Below are positions 16,691 to 25,066 of a DNA stretch of 64,000 nt, in pieces (the first letter of the stretch is position 1; the number at the start of each line of letters is the position of its first letter). The translations under genes and the position numbers were made by a program. The DNA comes from an uncultured Methanoregula sp. (GTDB taxonomy: Archaea; Halobacteriota; Methanomicrobia; Methanomicrobiales; Methanospirillaceae), in contig NZ_OY759744.1 of the NCBI RefSeq assembly GCF_963662735.1, forward strand, positions 1,592,153 to 1,656,152, in the 5' to 3' direction. The notes beneath the pieces were generated by a model. That model was not told where the DNA came from and ran no database searches. It was given only the letters and a program-made list of their open reading frames with translations.

Positions 16691-17680
16691 TCAGCTAAGC
16701 GTTACGTAACCTTCATCGGAAACGATCTTCTGGCCATCGGAGCTGAGGATGTACTTGATGAAGTCGCCGGCAAGCCCGGATGGCTGGCCGTTGGTGATCA
16801 CGTACAGGTCACGGGAAACCGGGTAGGTCTTGGTCTTGACATTGTCAAGGGATGCCGGGATGATCTTGTTGGCATTGTACCAGATGGGGAGCGCCTTGAC
16901 ATCCTTGCTGACGAACCCGATCGAGACGTATCCGATTGAGCCGGGGGTCTGGGCCACGGTCTGGGTGACAGCCCCGTTGGAATTCTTCTCGAGCATCTTG
17001 CTCGTGGGGGTTGCTTTCAGGAGGACCGTCTCATCGAAGTAGGTGCGGGTGCCGGAAGCGCTGTCGCGGCCTACGACCACGATCTGGTTGTTGGTCCCGG
17101 GAACACCGGCACCGTTGATCTCGCTCCACTTGGTGATCTTGCCGAGATAGATATTCTTAGCCTGATCAAGGGTGATGTACTGGATTGTGTTGGCCGGGTT
17201 GACGATAACGGCAATACCGTCCTGCGCTACCGAGGTAACAACAAAGTCCGGGTATTTTTTCATCTCATCCTTGGTCACTTCGCGGGAGGACATCCCGATG
17301 TCAACGGTCTTGGCACCGATTGCCTGGATACCGACACCGCTTCCGCCACCGGATACCTGGATGTCTGCATCAGGGTGGGCTGCCATATACTGGTCGGCAG
17401 CTTTCTGGACGATCGGGAGGACCGTGGTCGATCCGCTGATCGTGATGGTCTGCTTCTGGCCGGTTGATACCGGGGCCGAAGTGGTTACTGCTACTGCCGG
17501 TGCGGATACTGCTGCCGGGGTGTTCGCAGAAACAACGGCCGTGGGAACTGCAGTGGGCGCCGCTGTTGCAACCGTTGTTTTGGTTCCGTTACCTGTGCAG
17601 CCTGCAAACAGCATCGCGAAGATAAGCAATGCAGCAAGGCTCATGGTCATGAGTAAGTACGAACTCTGTTTTGCTTTCAT
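16691..17680 (-). CDS. pstS: Phosphate ABC transporter substrate-binding lipoprotein PstS
   Basis: Extracytoplasmic phosphate-binding protein of 329 residues. It has a lipoprotein signal with lipobox LFAGC (Cys28), an Ala/Thr/Val/Pro-rich tether (about 33-75), then the PstS fold with ISGSTTVLPIVQKAA, SGGGSGVGIQAI, DIGMSSREV and the phosphate-binding loop region GRDSASGTRTYF. The ATG at 17680 has GGGTGA 9 bases upstream and is preferred to a TTG at 17689. No pstC, pstA or pstB is adjacent; its divergent neighbour is the PhoU-like regulator, 132 bases away. Confidence 0.93.
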   Translation of the reverse strand: MKAKQSSYLLMTMSLAALLIFAMLFAGCTGNGTKTTVATAAPTAVPTAVVSANTPAAVSAPAVAVTTSAPVSTGQKQTITISGSTTVLPIVQKAADQYMAAHPDADIQVSGGGSGVGIQAIGAKTVDIGMSSREVTKDEMKKYPDFVVTSVAQDGIAVIVNPANTIQYITLDQAKNIYLGKITKWSEINGAGVPGTNNQIVVVGRDSASGTRTYFDETVLLKATPTSKMLEKNSNGAVTQTVAQTPGSIGYVSIGFVSKDVKALPIWYNANKIIPASLDNVKTKTYPVSRDLYVITNGQPSGLAGDFIKYILSSDGQKIVSDEGYVTLS

Positions 17681-17733
17681 AGTGTTCAATCACCCATTTC
17701 ACGCGGGGTATTAAACGTCTTTTCGACATAAAC

Positions 17734-17745
17734 TATACTAGTATA
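17734..17745. promoter_or_regulatory. 12-bp palindrome TATACTAGTATA in the pstS/phoU divergent promoter
   Basis: Perfect palindrome 54 bases upstream of pstS and 68 bases upstream of the PhoU-like gene, in AT-rich DNA with further TATA runs (17742-17749). It is well placed to control both directions. The adjacent regulator carries an AbrB-type domain and could bind here; this is inference. Confidence 0.45.
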
Positions 17746-17812
17746 TATACAAAGAATTTTCAAATAGAGTAAAATAGGGAAATCATATTCATATAGTAAT
17801 CCGGTGATAGTG

Positions 17813-18850
17813 ATGGAGATACGGCGGGTGCAGATGACCGGGGGGTCATCGTTTGTGGTGACTCTCCCCAAAGACTGGGCGGAAAGTCAGAATATTAAGA
17901 AGAACGATCCGGTGGGGCTCATGGTCCAGCCGGACGGGACACTGCTTGTGACCAAGAAGATCACCGAAGAGCCGGTCCAGCGGATCAAAGAGATCGATTG
18001 TAGTACCATTTCCGATCCGGCCTTCCTGTTCCGGCTCCTTATCGGGACGTACATCACCGGGTTCTCCATGATCCGGATCACTTCCAAGCAGCGCTTCCCG
18101 CCGTTTGTAAGGACCGTTGTCCGGGACTTCACCCAGATGACCATCGGCCAGGAAGTTGTCGAGGAGACTGAAGAGGTCATCGCCATAAAAGATCTGCTGA
18201 ACCCGGCCGAGATGCCGTTTGACAATACCATCCGGCGCATGTTTGTCATTGTCAAGACCATGCACGAGGATGCAATCACTGCCCTCGCTACGCACAACAA
18301 GACCCTGGCAGACGATGTTATTGCCCGCGACATGGATGCCGACCGGCTCAACTGGCTCATTGCCCGGCAGACGAACATGATCATGCAGAATGTTTCTCTC
18401 TCCAGAAAGATGGGGATCTCGCCAAGCAGGGCAATGAATTATTACATGCTCAGCCGGATCATCGAGCGGGTGGGCGACCATGCCGTAAGGATTGCAGAAC
18501 ACACTGTACCGATCATAGAATTTGATATCGACAAGGATATCCTGACCGCAATCAGGAAATCGAGTATCATGTCGCTTGAGATCTTCGATCGGAGCATTGT
18601 TTCGTTTTTCAACACCGATATGAAGGAGGCGCACCGGAATATCGAATCCATCACCGCTCTTGAAAACATCTGCGGGGATATTAACAACATGGTACTCGGG
18701 CAGGAGACTATGCTTGCGATCAACATCGGGTACATTGCAGAGAGTATCCGCAGGGCTGCGGAATATGCCGGCGATATCTCGGAAACCGTCATCAATCTTC
18801 TTGTTGAGAACGAGCCGGCGCCCATCAGGACAAAAACCGGCAAACAATAA
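17813..18850 (+). CDS. phoU: AbrB-PhoU phosphate uptake regulator
   Basis: 345-residue archaeal PhoU-type regulator. The N-terminal SpoVT/AbrB-like swapped-hairpin domain (MEIRRVQMTGGSSFVVTLPK, residues 1-50) should bind DNA. Two PhoU helical bundles follow (about 110-220 and 225-330), with acidic metal-binding motifs such as ARDMDADR and SRIIERVGDHAVRIAEH. Start ATG 17813 has GGTGA 5 bases upstream. It is divergent from pstS, sharing a palindrome-bearing promoter; autoregulation and control of pstS are likely. Confidence 0.9.
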   Translation: MEIRRVQMTGGSSFVVTLPKDWAESQNIKKNDPVGLMVQPDGTLLVTKKITEEPVQRIKEIDCSTISDPAFLFRLLIGTYITGFSMIRITSKQRFPPFVRTVVRDFTQMTIGQEVVEETEEVIAIKDLLNPAEMPFDNTIRRMFVIVKTMHEDAITALATHNKTLADDVIARDMDADRLNWLIARQTNMIMQNVSLSRKMGISPSRAMNYYMLSRIIERVGDHAVRIAEHTVPIIEFDIDKDILTAIRKSSIMSLEIFDRSIVSFFNTDMKEAHRNIESITALENICGDINNMVLGQETMLAINIGYIAESIRRAAEYAGDISETVINLLVENEPAPIRTKTGKQ

Positions 18851-18883
18851 TTTTTTCATCGGTTCTCCCGGCTCCCCTTTTTT
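18851..18883 (+). terminator. Two T-runs after the PhoU-like gene
   Basis: T-runs of six at 18851-18856 and 18878-18883 directly follow the stop codon, the usual archaeal termination signal. Confidence 0.5.
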
Positions 18884-19026
18884 CCATGCTGCCTGGCAAC
18901 GGGGAATCCAGAATCCCGGTACCCGTATTTCCACTGCCCGTATGCGAAGGAATCCGGAAATAACCGGCAATGCCGGAATGGGGTGTCCCCGGGCAATTTC
19001 AGGAATTCTGCTCACTCTCATTCAAT

Positions 19027-19057
19027 AACTATAGTTTTGAAAAATTATATATATAAA
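19027..19057 (+). promoter_or_regulatory. Palindrome plus TATA box for the 19074 gene
   Basis: AACTATAGTT (19027-19036) precedes the TATA box TTATATATATAAA (19045-19057). Transcription would start about 25 bases past the box centre, essentially at the GTG at 19074, so a leaderless mRNA is expected. Confidence 0.55.
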
Positions 19058-19073
19058 TTCGCCAGACTCTATT

Positions 19074-19331
19074 GTGTCGCATTTGGAAATACTCTGGAAA
19101 AAAAACCCTTTGGGGAATTGCCTGGCGCAACCGGGTCCGTACCGCACTTCTGACCCGTTGCCTGATGCTCCAAAAACCGATCTGCCTGCTTTGGACGGGA
19201 AGTATCGCGATGCTTTTTACCCGGCCCTTCGTCTCCTGCAAAAAATCCGGCCAATCCCGGACCGGGATCTCATTGGCGTGGACTATGCCCGCTCCGGAAC
19301 GTGTGCCAGCAAACCTGGGGGAGTAGTATGA
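19074..19331 (+). CDS. Small hypothetical protein coupled to the PHP gene
   Basis: 85 residues from a GTG start at the predicted transcription start site. Its TGA stop overlaps the ATG of the PHP-domain gene (ATGA at 19328-19331), the same coupling seen between clear genes here, which is the main argument that it is real. It is rich in Pro, Asp and Arg (PYRTSDPLPDAPKTDLPALD, then RDLIGVDYARSG) and has no recognised domain. Two other frames are open across part of the region and could compete. Confidence 0.5.
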   Translation: MSHLEILWKKNPLGNCLAQPGPYRTSDPLPDAPKTDLPALDGKYRDAFYPALRLLQKIRPIPDRDLIGVDYARSGTCASKPGGVV

Positions 19332-20044
19332 AAGTGGATTTTCATGTACATACCAACCGCTCAATTGATGCCGTTCATTCTCCGCGTGCGATGGTGAAGA
19401 TGGCAAAGAAGACCGGACTCGATGCTATCGCAATAACCGACCACAACCGTCTCTTCTCCAAAAGCGAGGCTCAGTGCCTTACCCGGGAATTCGGTCTCGT
19501 GGTGATCCCCGGCATCGAAGGGGGAAATATTGCTGTACAGAAACACTGGATCGCTCTTGGCATCAGCAGCCAGATCCTGAAAAACCATATCGATGCAATT
19601 CTTTCCGCCATCCACCGTGACGGTGGCGTGTCCGTTGCCCCCCATCCCCACTCAAGGCTTGGTTTTGGGAATTATGCTGCGCTCGGGTTCGATGCCGTGG
19701 AATCCTTGAACGGCAACGAGCCCGAATCAAACCGGAAGATCAGGAATGACAAACGGATTCCTGAAATTGCAGGGAGCGATTCCCATGCACTCCCGATGCT
19801 GGGATACTGCTGGACCGAGGTCGAGGCTGACGATACAACGGAAAGTATCCTTGAGGCGGTCCGAACGGGATTGTGCAGACCTGCCGGATGCACTATTCCC
19901 TTGCGCTGGTATCTCCAGTACTACCCCCATTTTTTCCGTCACCGCATTCTTGCGCAGCCAGCGCTGGCTCTTGCAACTGCCCGCCAGGTAATCCGTGACA
20001 TCCGCAAGGTACGGGAGAGCGAATGCTCAGGTACGCACTGCTGA
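19328..20044 (+). CDS. PHP-domain metal-dependent phosphoesterase
   Basis: 238-residue cytosolic protein of the PHP superfamily. The four motifs are visible: DFHVHTNRS (residues 3-11), AITDHNRL, GIEGG with a later SVAPHPHSR, and AGSDSHALP. The histidines and aspartates form the tri-metal site typical of PHP phosphoesterases such as nucleoside bisphosphate phosphatases. Substrate is not evident. Translation is coupled to the 85-residue upstream gene. The transposase-like gene begins only 18 bases after its stop. Confidence 0.88.
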   Translation: MKVDFHVHTNRSIDAVHSPRAMVKMAKKTGLDAIAITDHNRLFSKSEAQCLTREFGLVVIPGIEGGNIAVQKHWIALGISSQILKNHIDAILSAIHRDGGVSVAPHPHSRLGFGNYAALGFDAVESLNGNEPESNRKIRNDKRIPEIAGSDSHALPMLGYCWTEVEADDTTESILEAVRTGLCRPAGCTIPLRWYLQYYPHFFRHRILAQPALALATARQVIRDIRKVRESECSGTHC

Positions 20045-20062
20045 ATAAAGACCACAACCCGG

Positions 20063-20830
20063 GTGATTAGATTTCATCAGAGTACACTTCTGCAAACCCG
20101 CTGGATAGGCGTTGATCTCAATACAACCGGCCATGCCGTTGTCGTTGCAGATCCCATTGGCGGACATGTCATGAAACTGGGGAAAAAACTGCATTATCGG
20201 AGAACATCCTCAACCAAAAACTGTACAAAACTCTATGAGGAAGATAAACTCTGGAAGCTCAAAAAGATCAAGAGCCGCGAGAAGAAGGAGTTCCGGGCTG
20301 CCCTCCACAAGATCGCCCGGCAGATTGTCGGCTTTGCTGAATCTGTGTGTGCCGGGATCAGATTCGAAAAACTCTTTTCGTACCGGTATCTCTGTTGCCA
20401 TGAAGTCAGGGATTCCTATGAGTTCTCTTTTGACAATGGATCCTTTGTCACTCTGCTGAATCTTGTAGAAAAACGAGCCCTTAACCGGGGCATACCGGTC
20501 CAGTATGTCAACCCGTCAAATACTTCAAAGAAGTGCAGCAGGTGCGGAGGGTTTGGAAGGAGAATACGTAAAAGGTTCGAGTGCCCGCAGTGCGGCAGGG
20601 TCATCCACGCGGATGTGAATGCTGCACTCAATATTGCTGCCACTCCCTGCGCTGGGGAAAAGACCGATCTTTCTCTTGAACGTGCTTCCCGGAAAATGAT
20701 GCGGAAGATGGCCAGGGCCGGAAGAAACCTTCCGGAACGCGGAGTCCCCGCAATTACGGACATTACCGGTAACCGGGAACTTTTTCCCCCGTGGGGCGAT
20801 ACTTCGGCTCTTCGGAGTGAGGCTGGATGA
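20063..20830 (+). CDS. tnpB: Minimal TnpB-like RuvC nuclease (IS605 OrfB family), N-terminally short
   Basis: 255 residues against 350-400 for a normal TnpB: the WED/REC half is absent, and the protein starts just before RuvC-I. The nuclease core is nevertheless complete: D18 in IGVDLN, E102 in IRFEKLF, zinc ribbon C158/C161 and C174/C177, and D184 in HADVNAALNIA. The GTG start has no clear ribosome site, and the PHP gene ends 18 bases before it, so the missing part was either lost or never present. No tnpA is visible. DNA at the 3' end (20790-20830) could fold as an omega-RNA-like tail. It may be a relic or a domesticated nuclease. Confidence 0.8.
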   Translation: MIRFHQSTLLQTRWIGVDLNTTGHAVVVADPIGGHVMKLGKKLHYRRTSSTKNCTKLYEEDKLWKLKKIKSREKKEFRAALHKIARQIVGFAESVCAGIRFEKLFSYRYLCCHEVRDSYEFSFDNGSFVTLLNLVEKRALNRGIPVQYVNPSNTSKKCSRCGGFGRRIRKRFECPQCGRVIHADVNAALNIAATPCAGEKTDLSLERASRKMMRKMARAGRNLPERGVPAITDITGNRELFPPWGDTSALRSEAG

Positions 20831-20869
20831 TGACTATCGCGACTACAACAAAAAAACACGAGGTGAACG

Positions 20870-21073
20870 GTGAAAACATCAATGGTAACAGTCCGGGTCA
20901 CGTGCCCGAAATGCAGTACGAACTATGAAGAACGATATTTTCCGGCGTCCGCCATTCCGGAAGAAATAGGTCCTGACGAGTATTCCGATGATTGCGTGGT
21001 GGCGTCCTGCCCGAACTGCGATCATCTCATAAGCATGATCGTGCGGATGCCAAATTCAGTGGAGCAGGCATAG
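20870..21073 (+). CDS. Small zinc-ribbon protein, 67 aa
   Basis: Contains CPKC (about residues 13-16), a lone Cys in DDCVVA and CPNC (about 48-51), consistent with one zinc ribbon; no other motif. The GTG at 20870 follows AGGTGA (20861-20866) closely; the ATG at 20882 is an alternative. Acidic middle (EEIGPDEYSDD). It lies 39 bases downstream of the TnpB-like gene on the same strand, but nothing shows they work together. Confidence 0.55.
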   Translation: MKTSMVTVRVTCPKCSTNYEERYFPASAIPEEIGPDEYSDDCVVASCPNCDHLISMIVRMPNSVEQA

Positions 21074-21328
21074 CCTGCAGAATGCATTTTTTTCAAGAGG
21101 ATGCAGAATCCGGTTTAGCTTCCGGGTAGTCCGGACAGATCCTCATTACATCCATTTTTCCACCAATCCCTTCCCTATCTCCCCCATCCCTGGCCAACGC
21201 CCTGGCCCGCTTGCGGGTTTTTAATTATAAATCCTCGATTATCCATCCGTATTCCCAATATCTCTATTGATTTTATGTCGAAAGATATGATATGCGGATC
21301 CGTAGAAATACTATCCCGAGTTTTACCA

Positions 21329-23143
21329 ATGAAGATACGGACCCGCTCCCGCCTTATTCTTGTGGCCACCCTGGTCGTGTTTCTCATCGTCCTGAGTTTC
21401 ATCACCCAGTCAGTTATCCTCCAGTCATTCGGGGTCATTGAAGAGCAGGAGACCACATCCCATGTCCAGCGTTTTATATCCCAGATCAATAATGAAATCG
21501 AAGACGTTGCAGCCACCTGCCGTGACTGGGCAAACCGCGATGAAACCGCAGCAATTTTTACCAACCCGAACGGGGAGCAGGACTCCTCGCGTATTTTCCA
21601 GCCGGTCTCGATGAAAAACCTCGGCATCGATTACATCATTATCTACGATACCAGCGGGCACCGTGTTTTCGCAGAAACAATTTCCAAGGATGGGGACGCT
21701 GTCAGGGACGCGCCCATTGCGATTGACACCATCGTCCATAACAGTATAATCTCCGAGGGAATCCATGGTGGCATCTCCGGGCGGAGGGGGATCTCGTCCA
21801 TCAACAACGATCCCGTGATCCTTGCCGGTTACCCGATAATGTACGGCAATTCTTCCAGTTCATCCGAAGGGACACTTGTCATGGTCCGTCTCCTTGATTC
21901 CGGAAGAATTGGTGACATTGACCAGATGCTCCAGCTGGATGGCACGCTCGTCACGTACGATCCAAAAACTGCCGGCGGGGAACTATCCGTTGAGGAACAG
22001 GTTAAAGCAAAAGACGGCGCGATCGTTGTGAGACCTGTTAACGAAAATGAGCTGGACGGGCTGGCTATTATCACCGGCATTGAGAACAAGCCCTCATTCC
22101 TCCTCATGAAGATTGAGACTACCCGCCCGGTCTACCAGGAGGTTAAAAAAACCATTCTGATTGCCGCTGCCGCCATCATTCTTCTCAGTATTATATTCCT
22201 GCTCGTTGTCCAGCTTCTCCTCCAGAAATTTATCCTGGCCCCGCTGAGCGACCTTGATGCCGGTATGAAATCCATCGGGGGATCGGGAGATATCTCCCTG
22301 CGGATGGAGGAAACCGGTGATGAGGAGGTGGTCTCCCTCACCCGCTCCCTTAACCAGATGCTCGACCAGGTCCAGCAGCAGCGCGACGAGCTGCACAATC
22401 TTCTTGAAGAAATCGAACAGCAGCGGGACGATCTCCGTGATGCCCGGCAGTCCCTTGCGGAACGGAACCGGGACCTTGAAGAGCTGAACCGGAAGGCAAA
22501 CCTCTATCTGGATATCTATCTTGATTCAATCACCTATGAAATCCTGAATGCGATCATGGGTCTTCGCGGCTATGCCGAAATGTTCCAGCAGACTGCCCAG
22601 GATTCTGAAAAGAAATTCGCGGACAAAATCATCGCGCTTGCCAAAAAGAGTAACGAAGTGATACGGAATATCGAGACAATCAGCCGCATTTACAAAAACC
22701 CGCCCGAGACAAAAGCGGTGGATCTCTCCTCGATTATTAAAAAAGAGATGGATTCGCGCCCCGGAGCCAGCATCCAGGTTGAACACTGCAACCGGGCGGT
22801 GCTGGCAAACGATATGCTGGGTGTCATCTTTGACAACCTCTTCTCAAACAGTCTCAAATTCGGGGGCAGGGATACGATGATTAAGGTCACGGCCCGGGAC
22901 ACTCCTGAAGGATTACTGGAAATATCGGTGAGTGACACCGGGCCGGGTATTCCCGATGCCATGAAACCGCTGGTGTTCGACCGGTTTATGCAGGACACCC
23001 GCCAGAGGAGCAGTTACGGACTCGGGCTCCACATCGTCAAGATGCTGGTGGAAAGTTATGGGGGAACGGTCTGGGCTGAGGACCGGATCGCCGGTGAGCA
23101 GAAGTCAGGGACAACCATCCGGTTTACCCTGCGGCTTGCCTGA
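21329..23143 (+). CDS. CHASE4-HAMP sensor kinase with degenerate H-box
   Basis: Membrane sensor of 604 residues: helix 1 (about 8-30), an extracellular CHASE4-like domain (about 35-265) with IIYDTSGHRVFAE, helix 2 (about 272-300), HAMP, a long coiled coil, then the transmitter. The ATPase part is intact: N-box IFDNLFSNSLKFGG, VSDTGPGIPD, and YGLGLHIVKML. The H-box, however, reads SITYEILNAIMGLRGY, where related methanogen kinases have a His-Asp pair (compare SITRHDILNKL in the 11876 gene). No phospho-acceptor His is seen there. The ATG at 21329 is used because residues before it do not look like a signal sequence. Confidence 0.88.
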   Translation: MKIRTRSRLILVATLVVFLIVLSFITQSVILQSFGVIEEQETTSHVQRFISQINNEIEDVAATCRDWANRDETAAIFTNPNGEQDSSRIFQPVSMKNLGIDYIIIYDTSGHRVFAETISKDGDAVRDAPIAIDTIVHNSIISEGIHGGISGRRGISSINNDPVILAGYPIMYGNSSSSSEGTLVMVRLLDSGRIGDIDQMLQLDGTLVTYDPKTAGGELSVEEQVKAKDGAIVVRPVNENELDGLAIITGIENKPSFLLMKIETTRPVYQEVKKTILIAAAAIILLSIIFLLVVQLLLQKFILAPLSDLDAGMKSIGGSGDISLRMEETGDEEVVSLTRSLNQMLDQVQQQRDELHNLLEEIEQQRDDLRDARQSLAERNRDLEELNRKANLYLDIYLDSITYEILNAIMGLRGYAEMFQQTAQDSEKKFADKIIALAKKSNEVIRNIETISRIYKNPPETKAVDLSSIIKKEMDSRPGASIQVEHCNRAVLANDMLGVIFDNLFSNSLKFGGRDTMIKVTARDTPEGLLEISVSDTGPGIPDAMKPLVFDRFMQDTRQRSSYGLGLHIVKMLVESYGGTVWAEDRIAGEQKSGTTIRFTLRLA

Positions 23144-23197
23144 ATGTGGGCAAAAAGCATTCTCGTTTTTGCCTTTATCCACGCTGGTTGCAGAATA

Positions 23198-23671
23198 TCA
23201 GCAGGTCACATGAAGGATCGCAACGAACGGGCGTGACTCAAGCGCCAGCAGATCCAGGATTTCCGGCGTGGGACGGATGATCGATTCATAGTGCATGAGA
23301 ATCCGATGGGCATCCACCGTGACCGTAAGATCGCCATACTGCCCGGTTCCGATAAAGACTACCGCGGGATTTTCCTTTTCAAGAAATTCGAGATCGTGGT
23401 CGGTGAGTGGCGTATGACCGTAGTTCTTTTTGTATTTTTTAGATTTTTTCTTGGAGCGCTTCGTAACGCTCCGGTCGAGATGGACAACCACATCATGGTC
23501 GTACCGGCTGTCATCAATCTCCACCCAGCCATAACGCGTCTTCACGGCCTGCACCTGTTCACCGGATAATTCTCTTTTGACTACATCAGGTTTTTCGATG
23601 TATGTCCCTATAGGACTCAATAATCTCCTGATTACTCTCGTGCGCGGCTGAGAAAGAGAACTTCCCATCAT
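23198..23671 (-). CDS. Mth938-like domain protein
   Basis: 157 residues. From about residue 40 the protein follows the MTH938/DUF498 pattern: RYGWVEIDDSRYDHDVVVHL, then LEFLEKENPAVVFIGTGQYG, ending with a conserved hydrophobic tail. Members are small beta/alpha proteins with no firmly assigned activity; the human relative NDUFAF3 is an assembly factor. A basic insertion KRSKKKSKKYKK is visible. The double ATG at 23671 has GGAGGT 9 bases upstream, so this start is well supported although the frame extends further. Confidence 0.75.
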   Translation of the reverse strand: MMGSSLSQPRTRVIRRLLSPIGTYIEKPDVVKRELSGEQVQAVKTRYGWVEIDDSRYDHDVVVHLDRSVTKRSKKKSKKYKKNYGHTPLTDHDLEFLEKENPAVVFIGTGQYGDLTVTVDAHRILMHYESIIRPTPEILDLLALESRPFVAILHVTC

Positions 23672-24006
23672 TTCCCCGAAACCTCCATTATTATGCTGAC
23701 TACTCCCGGAAAAATGACCCGCATATTCGCATTCCGGCAGCATTTTCGGGTCACGGGTGGGGAAAACCCTGTGGCGGAAGTAACCTCGATTCTATGAGCA
23801 TTAATGCCCAAAAGACGAGGTGCATTTCAGCCTTATTTTAGAAAACGGGTTAAAATTTGCGCGTATTCTCCATGCGAACTGCAATGGAGGCTTTTACGGG
23901 GTTTTCCGGTATTGGCAAAGATCCAAAAATGGGAATCGGAGCCCGTAAAGGGCTTATTTCCGAACCATTCCCGGCCCCTCCAGATAACCGTTACACCCTT
24001 GAAAAA
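23672..24006. other. 335-base spacer without a gene
   Basis: Holds the leftward promoter of the Mth938-like gene and, near 23939-23953, a small AGCCC-GTAAA-GGGCT hairpin that may help end the upstream PiT transcript. I see no reading frame with good start signals. Confidence 0.4.
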
Positions 24007-25038
24007 TCAGTATCCCACAAACACCCGGATCACTGCAAATGCGACAAATCCTATCAACGCACTGATGGGGATTGTCAGAATCCATGCAACCATAATGCTC
24101 CGGGCAACACCCCACTTCACCGTACTGGTCCCCATGGTGGTCCCGACTCCCATGATGGACGAGCATATGACATGGGTCGTACTCACCGGAATACCTGCGG
24201 CAGATGCCCCGAGAATGGTCGCGGCCCCGGCGGTCTCGGCAGCAAAGCCATGTACCGGCCGGAGTTTGGTGATCTTGTATCCCATGGTTCTTACGATACG
24301 CCATCCCCCCGACAGGGTTCCGAGTGCGATGGCCGCATAGGAAAGAATGATCACCCACGTGGGCATTGGCAGGTTGTTGGGATCCACGCTTGCCCCGAAA
24401 TACCCGATGGAAAAGAGAAGCGGCAGGATGATTCCCATGGTTTTCTGGGCATCATTGGTGCCGTGGGAAAAACTGTACGCCGCCGCAGAGCAGAGCTGAA
24501 GCCGCTTGAAATGACCCTCGGCCGATTCCTTGTTTGCTTTTTTTGTAAGGTTGAGGATCAATGCCATGAACAGGAACCCGCAGGTCAGGCCAATCAGGGG
24601 AGAGAGGATCATGAAGGTTACGACAAGCTCGACCGTTGACCACTTGATTGCGGCAAACCCGGCAGCAGCGATTCCCGCGCCCGCCAGTCCCCCGATAAGT
24701 GCGTGGGAGGATGAGGTGGGAAGCCCGAAGAACCAGGTAATGATGTTCCAGCTGATGGCGCCTGCCAGTGCCCCGAGGACGATATAGGGGATCACTGCGG
24801 CCGGCACAACGTTCAGCTCGATGATCTTGCTGATGGTGCTTGCAACCGCAACACCGAACCCGAACGCGGCAATGAAATTGAAAAATGCAGCAAAGACAAC
24901 TGCATTCCTTGGCGAGAGAACTTTCGTTGAAACGACCGTTGAGATCGAGTTCGCCGAATCATGGAACCCGTTGGTAAAATCGAACACCAGGGCGATCCCT
25001 ATAATGACTACAATGAGTTCCCACGTTGCTTCGATCAT
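24007..25038 (-). CDS. pit: Inorganic phosphate transporter, PiT family (copy 2)
   Basis: 343-residue polytopic membrane protein of the PiT (PHO-4) family, cation-coupled phosphate import. The duplicated family signatures are present: DFTNGFHDSANSISTVV at about 20-36 and SHGTNDAQKTMG at about 200, with LPTSSSHALIGGL and AGIPVSTTHVICSSIMG in the two halves. It follows the DUF47 gene at 25067-25696 by 28 bases, the usual pairing. A second, longer PiT (396 residues) lies just upstream, so the pair is duplicated. Confidence 0.93.
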   Translation of the reverse strand: MIEATWELIVVIIGIALVFDFTNGFHDSANSISTVVSTKVLSPRNAVVFAAFFNFIAAFGFGVAVASTISKIIELNVVPAAVIPYIVLGALAGAISWNIITWFFGLPTSSSHALIGGLAGAGIAAAGFAAIKWSTVELVVTFMILSPLIGLTCGFLFMALILNLTKKANKESAEGHFKRLQLCSAAAYSFSHGTNDAQKTMGIILPLLFSIGYFGASVDPNNLPMPTWVIILSYAAIALGTLSGGWRIVRTMGYKITKLRPVHGFAAETAGAATILGASAAGIPVSTTHVICSSIMGVGTTMGTSTVKWGVARSIMVAWILTIPISALIGFVAFAVIRVFVGY

Positions 25039-25066
25039 GCGACTCTCCCGTCACTTCCCCGTATTC

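Noticed and set aside
20790..20880. Box C-like ATGATGA at 20826 as a free C/D sRNA
   Set aside because: No CTGA box at a suitable distance and no second box pair.
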